NCBI GenBank assembly: GCA_012514775.1
Contig: JAAYZQ010000331.1
Location: 1 to 22,165, forward strand
Direction of reading: 5' to 3'
DNA: 22,165 nucleotides
DNA from: Anaerolineaceae bacterium
GTDB taxonomy: Bacteria; Chloroflexota; Anaerolineae; JAAYZQ01
In this document: piece by piece, positions 1-8,617 of the stretch
Layout of the letters: every line of letters begins with the position of its first letter
How positions within the stretch are numbered: position 1 is the stretch's first letter
Notes under the pieces: generated by a model
Database searches by the model: none
Told to the model about the DNA's origin: nothing
The model's input: only the letters and a program-made list of their open reading frames with translations
Position numbers and translations under genes: made by a program

Positions 1-624
1 CCCGACCCGGACCTGTCCGACAACCTGGACACGGCTGATTGCAGCATCATCGACCGGCAGCCGCGGAACCGCATCTACCTGCCGCTGATCTCCAGGAATC
101 CGGCGCCGGGTGGCCTGCCGGACCTGGTCGGCAGCTTCCATCTCGTCCCCGACAAGCTGAACTTTACGGCAGCGGAAGCGGTCGAGATCGAAGCCTGCGT
201 GACGAACCAGGGCACGGCCCCGGCCGGTCCCTTCTGGGTCGATCTGTACATCAACCCCGATCCGGTTCCGGACCGCACCAACCTGCCGTGGAACGAAACC
301 TGCTCGCTCACGCCGTGTTATGGCCTCGCCTGGCAGGTTCCGGCGGGCCTGGCGGTCGCGCAGACGGTCTGCCTGCGCTCGACCCCGGACAGTTACGCGA
401 CCGGCCAGAGCTTCTGGCCAGGCTCCTTTGCGCCGGGCACCACCGATCTGTACCTGTACGTCGATAGCTGGAACCCGGGCGACATCAGCAATACCCTTGG
501 CGCTTGCCAGGAGAGCGACGAGCGGAACAACCAGTTTGCCCTCCACGGCTTGAGCGTGACCGGCAGCCTCGGCGCCGGGCAGTTGGAGCCGCCTGCCATC
601 CCGCCGCGGCCCGGAGCAGAATAA
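1..624 (+). CDS. Secreted CARDB-like protein, C-terminal part (5' truncated)
   Basis: The reading frame is open from base 1 to the TAA at 622-624, so this is the last 207 codons of a longer gene whose start lies outside the window. Near its beginning it carries RIYLPLISRN, the YLPL-type motif common in exported proteins of Chloroflexota. After this, roughly residues 37-190 form a beta-rich domain resembling CARDB (cell-adhesion related). Cues are an opening DLVGSFHLVPDKLNF, then VEIEACVTNQGTAPAGPFWVD, and a late DERNNQFAL, the usual end of such Ig-like folds (E-x-N-N). Six cysteines in the visible part suggest an extracytoplasmic, disulfide-bonded protein. It probably acts at or outside the cell surface; the missing N-terminal part would decide whether it carries a protease or other catalytic domain. 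A strong hairpin follows 22 bases after the stop. Confidence 0.75.
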   Translation, partial: PDPDLSDNLDTADCSIIDRQPRNRIYLPLISRNPAPGGLPDLVGSFHLVPDKLNFTAAEAVEIEACVTNQGTAPAGPFWVDLYINPDPVPDRTNLPWNETCSLTPCYGLAWQVPAGLAVAQTVCLRSTPDSYATGQSFWPGSFAPGTTDLYLYVDSWNPGDISNTLGACQESDERNNQFALHGLSVTGSLGAGQLEPPAIPPRPGAE

Positions 625-646
625 CAGGAGGTATCTGGTAAGTTGG

Positions 647-685
647 GGAGGGTTGGGTGTGCGCTGCGCGCACACCCAACCCTCC
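647..685 (+). terminator. Perfect 18-bp hairpin, probable terminator
   Basis: Bases 647-664 (GGAGGGTTGGGTGTGCGC) pair perfectly with 668-685 around a 3-base loop, and GGATTTTG follows. It lies just after the stop of the secreted-protein gene. The stem is strong but the T run is short (four), so it could equally be an mRNA-stabilising structure between two co-transcribed genes. Confidence 0.6.
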
Positions 686-733
686 GGATTTTGAAAGATA
701 CAGCAGGAGCCCGTGGAGGAGAAGGAATGCGAT

Positions 734-1117
734 ATGCGTAACAAGGCCCTCGTGACCGCCGCTGTCCTGGTCCTGATTGGCCTGGTCCTGCCCTTGTTGC
801 CGGCCAGTGCGTCGCCTGCCGGCCTTCTGCCGCCGCTTGCGGAGCGATCGCTGCTGCGGCAGCTCACACCCCGGCCCACCATCCTGCCGCCACCCCGGCC
901 CACGCTGACGCCCTCACCTGCCGTGCCGCCGACGCCGACCCACAGCCCGCCACCCGCGCCGGCCACGCCCGTGGTGCCCGAGCCCTCGACCCTGCTCCTA
1001 CTGGGCGGCGCCGCCACGGGGCTGGGGGCCTACGCTGGCTTGCAGCTCCGGTCGCGCCGCCGCCGCGACCGATCGCAGGAGCAAACGACAAACCTTACAG
1101 GTCTTGATGACCTGTAG
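734..1117 (+). CDS. Small proline-rich protein with PEP-CTERM-type sorting tail
   Basis: This 127-residue protein has a signal peptide (residues 1-27: MRNK, a hydrophobic stretch, then ASA). A proline/threonine-rich segment without a fold follows (45-80). The end is a PEP-CTERM-like tail: VPEPSTLLLLGG at 81-92, a hydrophobic helix to about 104, and the basic cluster RSRRRR at 106-111. Such tails are recognised by exosortases, which cleave after PEP and deliver the protein to the surface. The ATG at 734 was chosen over the GTG at 713 because GGAGGAGAAGGA lies directly in front of it. Oddly, 16 residues follow the arginine cluster, and the last seven (LTGLDDL) are encoded by a palindromic repeat. 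There is no recognisable catalytic domain. It may be a surface spacer or glycosylation carrier; that role is inference. Confidence 0.7.
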   Translation: MRNKALVTAAVLVLIGLVLPLLPASASPAGLLPPLAERSLLRQLTPRPTILPPPRPTLTPSPAVPPTPTHSPPPAPATPVVPEPSTLLLLGGAATGLGAYAGLQLRSRRRRDRSQEQTTNLTGLDDL

Positions 1118-1119
1118 GG
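1093..1119 (+). repeat. Palindromic repeat overlapping the PEP-CTERM gene stop
   Basis: TACAGGTC (1096-1103) pairs with GACCTGTA (1109-1116) around TTGAT, and CC/GG extends the stem to 11 pairs with one G-U. The stop codon of the preceding gene lies within the right arm. There is no T run. The core GACCTGTAG recurs three times in tandem at 13199-13234. Confidence 0.55.
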
Positions 1120-1285
1120 CATAGCCATCAACGATGGCGACAGCTCCTACTACCAGTTTTCATCGGGTGGATACGATACCGACAGCCCTGCTGTGCGCTG
1201 CATTATCCACCATGCTCAGCGCCGCGTGTGTGTAAAGAGATGGCGACCTGGAACATTCGTAGCCAACCATTGTTCATCGCAAATG

Positions 1286-1320
1286 AGCCACATGCTGGCT
1301 ACACTAACCGGCATGTGGCT
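1286..1320 (+). terminator. Hairpin with T-rich tail, possible terminator
   Basis: AGCCACATGC (1286-1295) pairs perfectly with GCATGTGGCT (1311-1320) across a 15-base loop. TGTTGTTCT follows. It could end transcription entering from the left before the toxin-antitoxin promoter. The long loop lowers certainty. Confidence 0.4.
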
Positions 1321-1399
1321 TGTTGTTCTACATTGCTTGACCGATGATGTGCGAGACTTGCCGGGGATCAGTCAAGGCACCAGTGGCAATTGACGCTGC

Positions 1400-1428
1400 T
1401 TGACAGCAAGCGATTTCGAGTGCATAAT
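1400..1428 (+). promoter_or_regulatory. Sigma-70-type promoter of the DUF433/DUF5615 pair
   Basis: A perfect -35 TTGACA (1400-1405) and a -10 CATAAT (1423-1428) are 17 bases apart. The predicted start near 1435 gives a 30-base leader with AGGAGG at 1455-1460 before the ATG at 1467. The direct setting in front of a toxin-antitoxin pair suggests autoregulation, but I see no clear operator palindrome. Confidence 0.65.
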
Positions 1429-1463
1429 ATCTGTGGTAGTTCGAAGGATTCGTGAGGAGGTAA

Positions 1464-2056
<593 letters not shown>

Positions 2057-2273
2057 CGCGAACACATCGATCCGCACCGGCAAGGTACTACCGCCCAACT
2101 AGGCCATTTTTCGTCTCGCCACAAGCCGTGGTATCACCAACTGCGCCGTATCCGGAAGTCAAGGCGGCCGATATTGCACGTCAAAAGCAGTGAAGTGAGG
2201 CGAGCGGGCTCCCTCCTGATGTGGCTGAATCAACCACGGCAGTCTGCAGTTCGGTTATTCCTGCGCGCGGGAG

Positions 2274-2295
2274 GAACGGTGATTTGAAACCGTTC
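2274..2295 (+). repeat. Small hairpin upstream of the DUF1566 gene
   Basis: GAACGGT (2274-2280) pairs with ACCGTTC (2289-2295) around an 8-base loop in the leader region of the DUF1566 gene. It could be a local mRNA structure; the 280-base gap 2057-2336 otherwise shows no gene or clear promoter. Confidence 0.3.
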
Positions 2296-2336
2296 GGAAG
2301 CACTGAAACAGGGGTTGGCTTGAGAGTGGAGCCACC

Positions 2337-3413
2337 ATGATCAAAAAGATTTTCAACGATTGCACCGCTGGTTGGATCGGAAAAATTCTCCTCATCGTGA
2401 TCACCTCCTTCTGGTGCATGTGGAGTGTCGGTGAGATGTACCACGAAGGGTGGTGGGGCCCGTTCTACATTCGGCTGATCTACCTGATTCCCGGTACGGC
2501 GTTCCTGATCCTGACCCTGGTCGGGATAAAATGGCCGCAGGTCGGCGGCTGGCTGATCATTGTCCTGGGCGGACTGTTCACGCTCTCTTTTCTCGATATC
2601 AGCGTTATAGATGGGAAACTGACGATGGGCCGCGATCTGGCGGGGTTCTTGGTCAGTGGACCGCTGGTTTTCCTCGGCGTTCTCTTGCTGGTCGAAGCGC
2701 GCAACCAGAAGCGGCGGATTGCTCAAGGCTGGGTTCCTCACTCAAAATGGTGGCGCCGCAACATCTGGTACCTCCTGGCCGTGGGTCCACCGCTCCTGAT
2801 TCTGATCGGTTGGTCGATTCAGTCTCTGCCCATTGTTCTCACTCGCGTCGACGATCGTGACCTTGAGGCCAGGCTCATCGAAGGAAACGGCGTCACCCTC
2901 GTCTGGGCACCCGAAGGTCCCGGCTGGAACTGGAGGCAGGACTATGGCGGCTTTCCCTCCTGGAACATGATCGCCCTGTATGGTCTTCCCCCCGTCGGTA
3001 TGGGCGACAAGCCGGGCCATGACCCAAGAATGGGCGTATATGCCTCGGCGGAAGAGATGGAGAGCTATAACGTGTGCCTCTATCTCAGCGAGAATGGCCT
3101 GACCCTGGCACCCACCCCGCAGAACATCTGGCGGATGCCCACGGTGGACGATTACGCGCGTTCGTTTGCCCGGCACGGAGAGAATGCCGGCTGTATATGG
3201 CGCGGCAAAGGCCATGATCGAATGGAGTGCGAGATCTTGCCCGACAAAGAAACACCTCTCTGGGCGCCCGATCTGGATCCCATCTATTACTGGGCTGCGG
3301 AGGAATACGACGACCGCGAAGCCTATTTTGTGTCGTACAATGGTTGGGTGAATACCGCGTACAAGACAGGTGGCAATCCCCGCCACAGTTACCGTTGTGT
3401 GCGCGACCCGTAG
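2337..3413 (+). CDS. Multi-TM protein with C-terminal DUF1566-like domain
   Basis: This is a 358-residue protein of two parts. Residues 1-165 contain about five hydrophobic membrane segments (roughly 13-32, 43-63, 70-88, 103-120, 143-163). Residues 170-358 resemble the DUF1566 (Lcl C-terminal) fold, related to the C-type-lectin/formylglycine-enzyme-like group. Cues are YNVCLYLSENGLTL, then NIWRMPTVDDY (family WRLPTxxEL), then a closing YYWAAEEYD, AYFVSYNGWVN and SYRCVRD (family YWSSxxY, AWYVxFxxGxV and RCVR). The domain is probably on the outer face and may bind sugar or protein ligands. GTGGAG lies a few bases before the ATG. It has no operon partner: a 280-base gap precedes it and about 300 bases follow. 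Base composition is less GC-rich than the later operons. The function is unknown. Confidence 0.75.
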   Translation: MIKKIFNDCTAGWIGKILLIVITSFWCMWSVGEMYHEGWWGPFYIRLIYLIPGTAFLILTLVGIKWPQVGGWLIIVLGGLFTLSFLDISVIDGKLTMGRDLAGFLVSGPLVFLGVLLLVEARNQKRRIAQGWVPHSKWWRRNIWYLLAVGPPLLILIGWSIQSLPIVLTRVDDRDLEARLIEGNGVTLVWAPEGPGWNWRQDYGGFPSWNMIALYGLPPVGMGDKPGHDPRMGVYASAEEMESYNVCLYLSENGLTLAPTPQNIWRMPTVDDYARSFARHGENAGCIWRGKGHDRMECEILPDKETPLWAPDLDPIYYWAAEEYDDREAYFVSYNGWVNTAYKTGGNPRHSYRCVRDP

Positions 3414-3550
3414 GCAACGGACCCGATTCCTTCTCAAGACACAGTTGCAAGAATGGAGGCGGAACGGCAGAAAAGGTTGGATGAAATCCGAACTGTAGCA
3501 GCCGGCAAGCAGATCCATCGCGCCTGTATCCAGGGGAGTGAAGTGATATT

Positions 3551-3578
3551 TTGCGGATCGGGAATTTTGTGATATACT
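3551..3578 (+). promoter_or_regulatory. Extended -10 promoter of the beta-helix gene
   Basis: TTGCGG (3551-3556) and TATACT (3573-3578) are separated by 16 bases, and TGA directly before the -10 box makes an extended -10. The predicted leader is about 128 bases. The rest of the gap 3414-3712 shows no gene; AGGAGG at 3701-3706 is the ribosome site of the next gene. Confidence 0.5.
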
Positions 3579-3712
3579 GAGGGTGGCTGGCACGCCTGGG
3601 CTCTTTCTTTTCTCAAGTATCTCACCGGATGCCATTCGATATCGCGTTGGCACTTCTTTGTTCGGCGATCGTGAACTGACCAAAAGCACCATATCATACG
3701 AGGAGGAATGGA

Positions 3713-5764
3713 ATGACGAAGCGACTGTTCACAATGATTACGCCAGCCCTGATCTCGAGTACAGCACTTGTTTTCTGCTTATTCGGAGGCATCCCTTCCG
3801 CACTCGCACTAGCGGCCCCATTAGAAAGTGGTCCGGCCCATTCCGATGCCTGGGCTGCAACGACGTTGGACGTCGATACTACAATTGATAGCGCAGCTAC
3901 CCAGTACCAGGCATGTACTGCTGCCCCAAACGACTGTAGTCTAGCCGGCGCTATTGATCTGACGTACGGAACCGCCAGTGAGTGGATCATCAATGTGCCG
4001 GCCGGGACGTACGTATTGTCGCAGACGGGCGATCTGGAGATTATGGGAGGCGACATCACGATTAACGGGGCCGGGCAGGAGCAGACGATCATCGACGGGA
4101 ATGACACCGACAGGGTATTCCATATCACAACGGGAGATTTGGTGATCAACGATCTTACCATTGCCAATGGGCACGCCCCTGATGGTCCCCTCACCAACAG
4201 CAACGGTGGCGCGATTCGAAATATCGCGGGCAATCTGACAATGAACAACTGTACGCTCCGGGATAACCGGGCCGGGGATGACAGCCCAAGTCGCACCGGC
4301 GGTCATGGCGGCGCCCTACAGATTGAAGCGAATTACACGGTGCTCAACAACTGTACGTTCTCCAATAACCACGGCGGACATGACGTAGCAGGGACGCGCG
4401 GTGGCAATGGCGGGGCGATCAACATTCAAAACGGATTAGTCACGCTGGAGAACTGCTCCTTCGTCAGCAACTACGCGGGTAATGGCGGGGACGATCTCGA
4501 GGGTGACGGTGGCCGTGGCGGCTGGGGTGGAGCTATTTACCTCCTTCAAGGAACCCTCGAGATTACCCGAACTACGTTTGTCGAGAATCAAGCTGGCGAT
4601 GGGGCAACAGGCAATCAAGACGGTGGGCTCGGTGGCTGGGGAGGAGCTATTGTCAATCAGAGGGGCGGCCTCTCTATCTTTGAGAGCACATTCTCCGGGA
4701 ACCGGGCCGGTGACGGCGGCCAAGGGAGTATCAACGGCGGAGAGGGGGGCAGTGGCGGAGCCATCGTCAACTATGAAACGTCGACTTTCTTGAAGCACAG
4801 CACCGTCAGCGGGAACGTCGCCGGGAACGGTGGAACCGGTGGGACCGGCAGCGATGGTTACGGAGGCTACGGTGGCGGATTGGAGAGCTATGGTGGCACC
4901 TTCGTCGTGATCAACAGCACCATCAGCGGCAACAGGACGGGCGAGGCAGGTGGCGGAGGAGCGGGGAACCACAGCGGCTACGGCGGGGGTGTGGACAATT
5001 ACCAGGGTACGGTAAAGCTGGCGAACGTCACGATCGTCGAAAACCAGACGGGTAGTTATGGTGGCTACGGAGGTGGGATCAACAACGAGGGCGAGTTCCT
5101 CTTCAAAAACACCATCGTCGCCAACAATGCCGCTAGCGCCAACGGCCCCGATTGTGCTACGATGGCGGCGTTGCATTCGTATGGATATAACCTGGTCGAG
5201 AACACAACCCTCTGCTCCATAAACGATGACGCGGGCGCGGGGACGACAGTGGGGAATATCCACGGCCAAGATCCCCAGCTGGCAGCGCTGGGCGCATACG
5301 GCGGTCCGACAGAGACCCACGAACCGCAGGTGGATAGCCCGGCCGTGGATGCCGGCAATCCCGGTGGTTGTACAGATACCAGCGGTGATCCGCTCACCGA
5401 TGATCAGCGAGGATTTGTGCGTCATGTGGACGGCGGTAGCGGCCACGCGTATTGTGACATGGGTGCCATCGAACGACAATCCAGCGCGATGCTCACAGTC
5501 CATGTCCGCGGCGGAGGCCGGGTGGCCGACGATTCAGGCGTCCTCGATTGCACTGAGGACTGTAGCGTTGGCTATGCTGTGGGAACTGATGTCACACTGA
5601 CTGCCACGGCTACAGGTGGATGGTCGTTTGTGGGTTGGGAGGGCGCCTGCAGCGGCACAAGCGCATGTGTTTTGACTATGGATCAGGACCGCATTGTCAC
5701 AGCTCTCTTCTCTGCTGAATATTCTTCATACCTGCCACTTGTGTTGAGAGCGTACGCACCATAG
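3713..5764 (+). CDS. Secreted beta-helix protein, choice-of-anchor Q, InlB-like repeat
   Basis: This 683-residue protein begins with a signal peptide (about 1-32, ending PSALA). Residues 45-75 carry the CSLAGAI element seen at the start of many surface beta-helix proteins. A right-handed parallel beta-helix of Pmp-like/pectate-lyase-like turns follows (about 80-455). Its turns are built from repeated N-x-T/S-x-S/T-x-N and very glycine-rich loops (GGxGGxGGAI). The stretch ending MGAIERQ (to about 592) is a choice-of-anchor-Q domain (DPQLAALGAYGG, SPAVDAG, DQRGFVR). Residues 595-665 match a divergent InlB B-repeat (GWSFVGWEGACSG). The final SSYLPLVLRAYAP is a YLPLVLR tail. It is probably surface-displayed, binding or degrading polysaccharide or serving adhesion; no catalytic residues could be identified. 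AGGAGG sits 6 bases before the ATG. Confidence 0.85.
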   Translation: MTKRLFTMITPALISSTALVFCLFGGIPSALALAAPLESGPAHSDAWAATTLDVDTTIDSAATQYQACTAAPNDCSLAGAIDLTYGTASEWIINVPAGTYVLSQTGDLEIMGGDITINGAGQEQTIIDGNDTDRVFHITTGDLVINDLTIANGHAPDGPLTNSNGGAIRNIAGNLTMNNCTLRDNRAGDDSPSRTGGHGGALQIEANYTVLNNCTFSNNHGGHDVAGTRGGNGGAINIQNGLVTLENCSFVSNYAGNGGDDLEGDGGRGGWGGAIYLLQGTLEITRTTFVENQAGDGATGNQDGGLGGWGGAIVNQRGGLSIFESTFSGNRAGDGGQGSINGGEGGSGGAIVNYETSTFLKHSTVSGNVAGNGGTGGTGSDGYGGYGGGLESYGGTFVVINSTISGNRTGEAGGGGAGNHSGYGGGVDNYQGTVKLANVTIVENQTGSYGGYGGGINNEGEFLFKNTIVANNAASANGPDCATMAALHSYGYNLVENTTLCSINDDAGAGTTVGNIHGQDPQLAALGAYGGPTETHEPQVDSPAVDAGNPGGCTDTSGDPLTDDQRGFVRHVDGGSGHAYCDMGAIERQSSAMLTVHVRGGGRVADDSGVLDCTEDCSVGYAVGTDVTLTATATGGWSFVGWEGACSGTSACVLTMDQDRIVTALFSAEYSSYLPLVLRAYAP

Positions 5765-5995
5765 CAGGTCTCTGAATGGTGCTCAATTCATTGGGGTGTG
5801 GCCAAGTTGTCATCATGCGGCCAACTTGAGCGCAGCAGTTTCGGCAGCCGCCGATTGGAGACGCAACAAGCGACGGGTCACAACGGAGAGCCGGGTTTAC
5901 TCAGCCCTGGGATAGTCTCCGATCCAATCGACATAGTCCAGGTCTTCGCGGACAGCGTTGATAGACAGGGATTATTTATATAATATCCGCAAACA

Positions 5996-6009
5996 GCGGG
6001 CCGGCCCGC
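5996..6009 (-). terminator. GC palindrome after the minus-strand operon
   Basis: GCGGGCCGGCCCGC is a perfect 14-base palindrome 12 bases beyond the stop of the ATP-grasp gene. Read on the minus strand it is followed by TGTTTGCGG and an AT-rich stretch. It could be a weak terminator for the operon. The rest of the convergent gap 5765-5995 shows no gene. Confidence 0.4.
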
Positions 6010-6020
6010 GCAGGACCGGT

Positions 6021-6977
6021 CTATTGCAACGCCGCGACCGAACGCACCTGCACCAGGCTCGGCTTTTTCCCGGCCCGCCACGCCCACTCGACGTTCACCG
6101 GCTTGCCCCACTTCTTGGCCACCGCGGTTATCAGGGCTGCCAGCTCCCTGGCTTCCTCTTCCGTCAGGGCCAGGCCCGGCGGGGTTGCCTGGGGCACGGT
6201 GTCACCTTCCGGGCCCGTAACCCGAATCTGGTCGGGGGGCATGGGCTGAACTTGCACCTTCTTTCCCTGCACGCCGTACAGGTCGCCGCCGCGGCCACCC
6301 ACCACGACCTGCCCACTGCCGAACGAGGCCTGGATCAGCACGCCCGGTAGCGAGGGTGTCGGAGAATGGCTGAAGGCCACGCCAGAGCGGTCCTTCGCCG
6401 TGAGGGGTTCCATGGGCTGCAGGACGACGGCCATGCGCGGCACGGGGCTTGCCACCTGGGCACAGTACAGGAGTGCCTCGCGGCTATAGTTTGAGGCCCA
6501 CACCTTGCACATGGCTCCCCACAGGTCCTTCCTGGGCACCGACAGAAGAGACCGAAACTGCCCGGCAAAGCTATGCTGGGGGCTATCTTCCACCGTGGCC
6601 GAAGAACGTACCGCCCACTGGCCCGGCTTCAAGGGGAGCTCGGTCAGCTCGGTCGCGATGACCGCCATCATCTCGGCTTGCTCCAGCGCCTTGACCACGG
6701 CCACTCGCTGGGGTTCCACAGCATTCAGCGCCCGCAACCCCTCCGCCCAATCCCCGGGTAGGTTGGAGGTGACCTGTTCAATGGTGGCCAGCGGCTCCTC
6801 CAGCCCCGCCTTCTTGACAATGAGGTCAAAGGCAACGGTGCTGAACACCCAGGTGGGAGGGGTAGGGAACTTCTCGCGGGCCAGCCAGTACAACCCGCGC
6901 CCTTTGCCGCCGACGATCGCTGCCGGCGGGATCTGGGGCGCTTCGTCGTCGTTGGGGGTGAACAGGATTTTGATCAT
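6021..6977 (-). CDS. ATP-grasp (PPDK_N) half of a split phosphotransferase
   Basis: This 318-residue protein is a complete PEP/pyruvate-binding-type ATP-grasp domain (PF01326) and nothing else. Signature elements in order are VGGKGRGLYWL (Lys25), AVRSSATVEDS with SFAGQ at 137-140 (Arg124 as nucleotide ligand), VVLQPMEPLTAKDRSGVAFS, FGSGQVVVGGRGGDLYGV, and VEWAW with VQVRS at the end (Glu297, Gln310, Arg312 as expected metal/phosphate ligands). In fused dikinases this domain transfers a phosphate from ATP to the swivelling histidine. That histidine is encoded by the preceding gene, whose stop overlaps this start (ATGA, 6974-6977). The length fits the N-terminal domain of rifampicin phosphotransferases. 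It should act in the cytoplasm as one subunit of a two-chain enzyme; the substrate is unknown. Confidence 0.85.
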   Translation of the reverse strand: MIKILFTPNDDEAPQIPPAAIVGGKGRGLYWLAREKFPTPPTWVFSTVAFDLIVKKAGLEEPLATIEQVTSNLPGDWAEGLRALNAVEPQRVAVVKALEQAEMMAVIATELTELPLKPGQWAVRSSATVEDSPQHSFAGQFRSLLSVPRKDLWGAMCKVWASNYSREALLYCAQVASPVPRMAVVLQPMEPLTAKDRSGVAFSHSPTPSLPGVLIQASFGSGQVVVGGRGGDLYGVQGKKVQVQPMPPDQIRVTGPEGDTVPQATPPGLALTEEEARELAALITAVAKKWGKPVNVEWAWRAGKKPSLVQVRSVAALQ

Positions 6978-8617
6978 TCGGCAATCTCCACGACGCCCGC
7001 TGCCCCGTCGACACGGACGCGCTGCCCGTCGCGGATCAACTGCGTGACGTTTGGAATGCCGACGACTGCCGGCAGGCCGTTCTCACGGGCGACGATGGCG
7101 GCGTGCGAGATCACCCCGCCCAGCTCGGTGACCACGGCCTGCATGCCCCGGAAGAGCCCCGACCAGGCCGGGTCGGTCAGCCGGGTGATGAGCACCGCCG
7201 GCTCTTTCATACTCAGCAATCGCCTGGCCGCTTCCAGCGGGTCGTTCGTCACCACGGCAATGCCCTCGGCCGGGCCGCTGCCTGCGCTGGCGGCGATGCC
7301 CTGCAAGCGGGTCAAACCCTGGATATCGGTTTGCTCGATCTCTTCCGCTGCCGGCCTCCAATGCCGCGCATCAGGATCGTACCAGATGAGCTCCGGCGGC
7401 GGTGCCTGCGTGAGGTGCAGATCCAGCTCGGCCTGGCGCCAATCGAGGGTTTCCTGTTCGACACATTCCTCACCCCGGCTGCGCACAAACTTCAGGAACT
7501 CGTCCAGGGTGTAGAACATAAGGACATCGTCGCGCTGCTCCGGAAAGTAGCAGTGAGCCAGGTGGCGTGCCGTCAACCCGTAGAGCGCCTGGCGCAGGGC
7601 GATATTGCTCTTGGAGTCTTCCCGCCAGGAGATGAGCTTCTGGCCCCACGACAGGACCCGCCGCCAGAGAGCGCGCGAGGCGGGATTCAGCCGTTCCAAC
7701 GCCTGCTGCGAAATTCGGCGCGCGGCTTCAGCCCGGACCTCGGGGGGCTCGCTTTCGGCCAGTTGCCCGGCAACGGCCAGCAGGATGTGTTCGGGATGGT
7801 CGGCCAGGCGCTCTGTCTCAAAATCGGCCTCGTAGCGAAAGCCGCGATGCCCATACTCCTGCAAAAAGCCCCGGACGCCGGCCACCAGCGGCTCCGCCTC
7901 GGGGAGCGCCTCGTAGGCTTTCAAATCGGCATTGCCTGCTGCCAGCATCTGGCATACGTTTTCACCACACCGTTCGGCGGTCTGGCGCAGGTCCCAGATG
8001 CGTTGGCCAATGAGAGACGTGGCCGTGGTCCGGCCGGCGAACAGCCCGAGCAACTGGGGCGCTCGCTGACGCAAGACGCCGTCCAGGGTCGTGATGGTCA
8101 GGGACGCGACGATATGCGCGCGGTCGGCATCCCGGGTCCGGTTGTAAAACTCGGCCTCGAAAAGCTCCCATATGAGGGGCAGCGGGTCGCGGGATCCTCC
8201 TCGCAACTGCCAGTAATAGTCTCGCAGCTTCTGGTCCAGATCGGGCAGGATGTTCTCATAGAAGTCCGCCGCCCAACGATAGGTGCGGCGAAACCGCGTG
8301 GGCAGCATCAGCAGGCGGCCCGTCGGCGGCTTGACGGCGGCCTCCACCAGGCCCGACGGCGCTCCCACCGACTCGGGATCGAAGGGCATCACCGCCGCCA
8401 TGTTGCGGGCATAGTAGTTGATGTTGAGATACAGCCGGCCCTGGATCACTTCGGTGGGCTTGAGATGTTGGTCAAAGTCCGACGTATCGCCGGCCAATTG
8501 GCCCAGAAACCATCGGATCTGGGCATCCAGACCATGCTCGGTCATGGTCACAGTTACCGGAAAGGCAACGCCGGTGGTCTCCTGGGTGTTATGCCCGCTG
8601 AGCAACCATTCTGTCAT
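6974..8617 (-). CDS. Central + swivelling-His part of split rifampicin-phosphotransferase-like enzyme
   Basis: The 547-residue product has two parts. Residues about 1-435 are a helical region like the substrate-binding domain of rifampicin phosphotransferase and related PEP-utilising proteins; cues are FLQEYGHRGFRYEADF (GHRG at 256-259), EDSKSNIALRQALYGL and VLMFYTLDEFLKFV. Residues about 450-547 are a PEP-utilising mobile domain (PF00391) with GGVISHAAIVAREN, His505 being the phospho-carrier. No PEP-binding TIM barrel is present, which separates it from PEP synthase or PPDK. The start is ATG 8617, with AGGAGG six bases upstream and an ATGA overlap with the previous stop; an in-frame ATG at 8641 has no ribosome site. 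The missing ATP-grasp domain is the next gene. The enzyme probably phosphorylates a small molecule; antibiotic inactivation is possible but unproven. Confidence 0.83.
   Translation of the reverse strand: MTEWLLSGHNTQETTGVAFPVTVTMTEHGLDAQIRWFLGQLAGDTSDFDQHLKPTEVIQGRLYLNINYYARNMAAVMPFDPESVGAPSGLVEAAVKPPTGRLLMLPTRFRRTYRWAADFYENILPDLDQKLRDYYWQLRGGSRDPLPLIWELFEAEFYNRTRDADRAHIVASLTITTLDGVLRQRAPQLLGLFAGRTTATSLIGQRIWDLRQTAERCGENVCQMLAAGNADLKAYEALPEAEPLVAGVRGFLQEYGHRGFRYEADFETERLADHPEHILLAVAGQLAESEPPEVRAEAARRISQQALERLNPASRALWRRVLSWGQKLISWREDSKSNIALRQALYGLTARHLAHCYFPEQRDDVLMFYTLDEFLKFVRSRGEECVEQETLDWRQAELDLHLTQAPPPELIWYDPDARHWRPAAEEIEQTDIQGLTRLQGIAASAGSGPAEGIAVVTNDPLEAARRLLSMKEPAVLITRLTDPAWSGLFRGMQAVVTELGGVISHAAIVARENGLPAVVGIPNVTQLIRDGQRVRVDGAAGVVEIAE

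Noticed and set aside
1193..1393. Possible 66-residue gene after the PEP-CTERM gene
   Set aside because: No ribosome site, no family resemblance, and it overlaps a terminator-like hairpin.
4436..5503. 355-codon minus-strand open frame opposite the beta-helix gene
   Set aside because: It is a mirror of the glycine-rich repeats on the plus strand, without a ribosome site or recognisable domain.
5958..5984. TTGATA-15-TATAAT promoter-like pair on the plus strand
   Set aside because: The spacer is short and it would fire into the end of a convergent operon with no plus-strand gene nearby; it lies in a small AT-rich pocket.
6021..8617. PEP synthase or pyruvate phosphate dikinase
   Set aside because: Neither gene carries the PEP/pyruvate-binding TIM barrel, and the middle region resembles rifampicin-phosphotransferase-type proteins.
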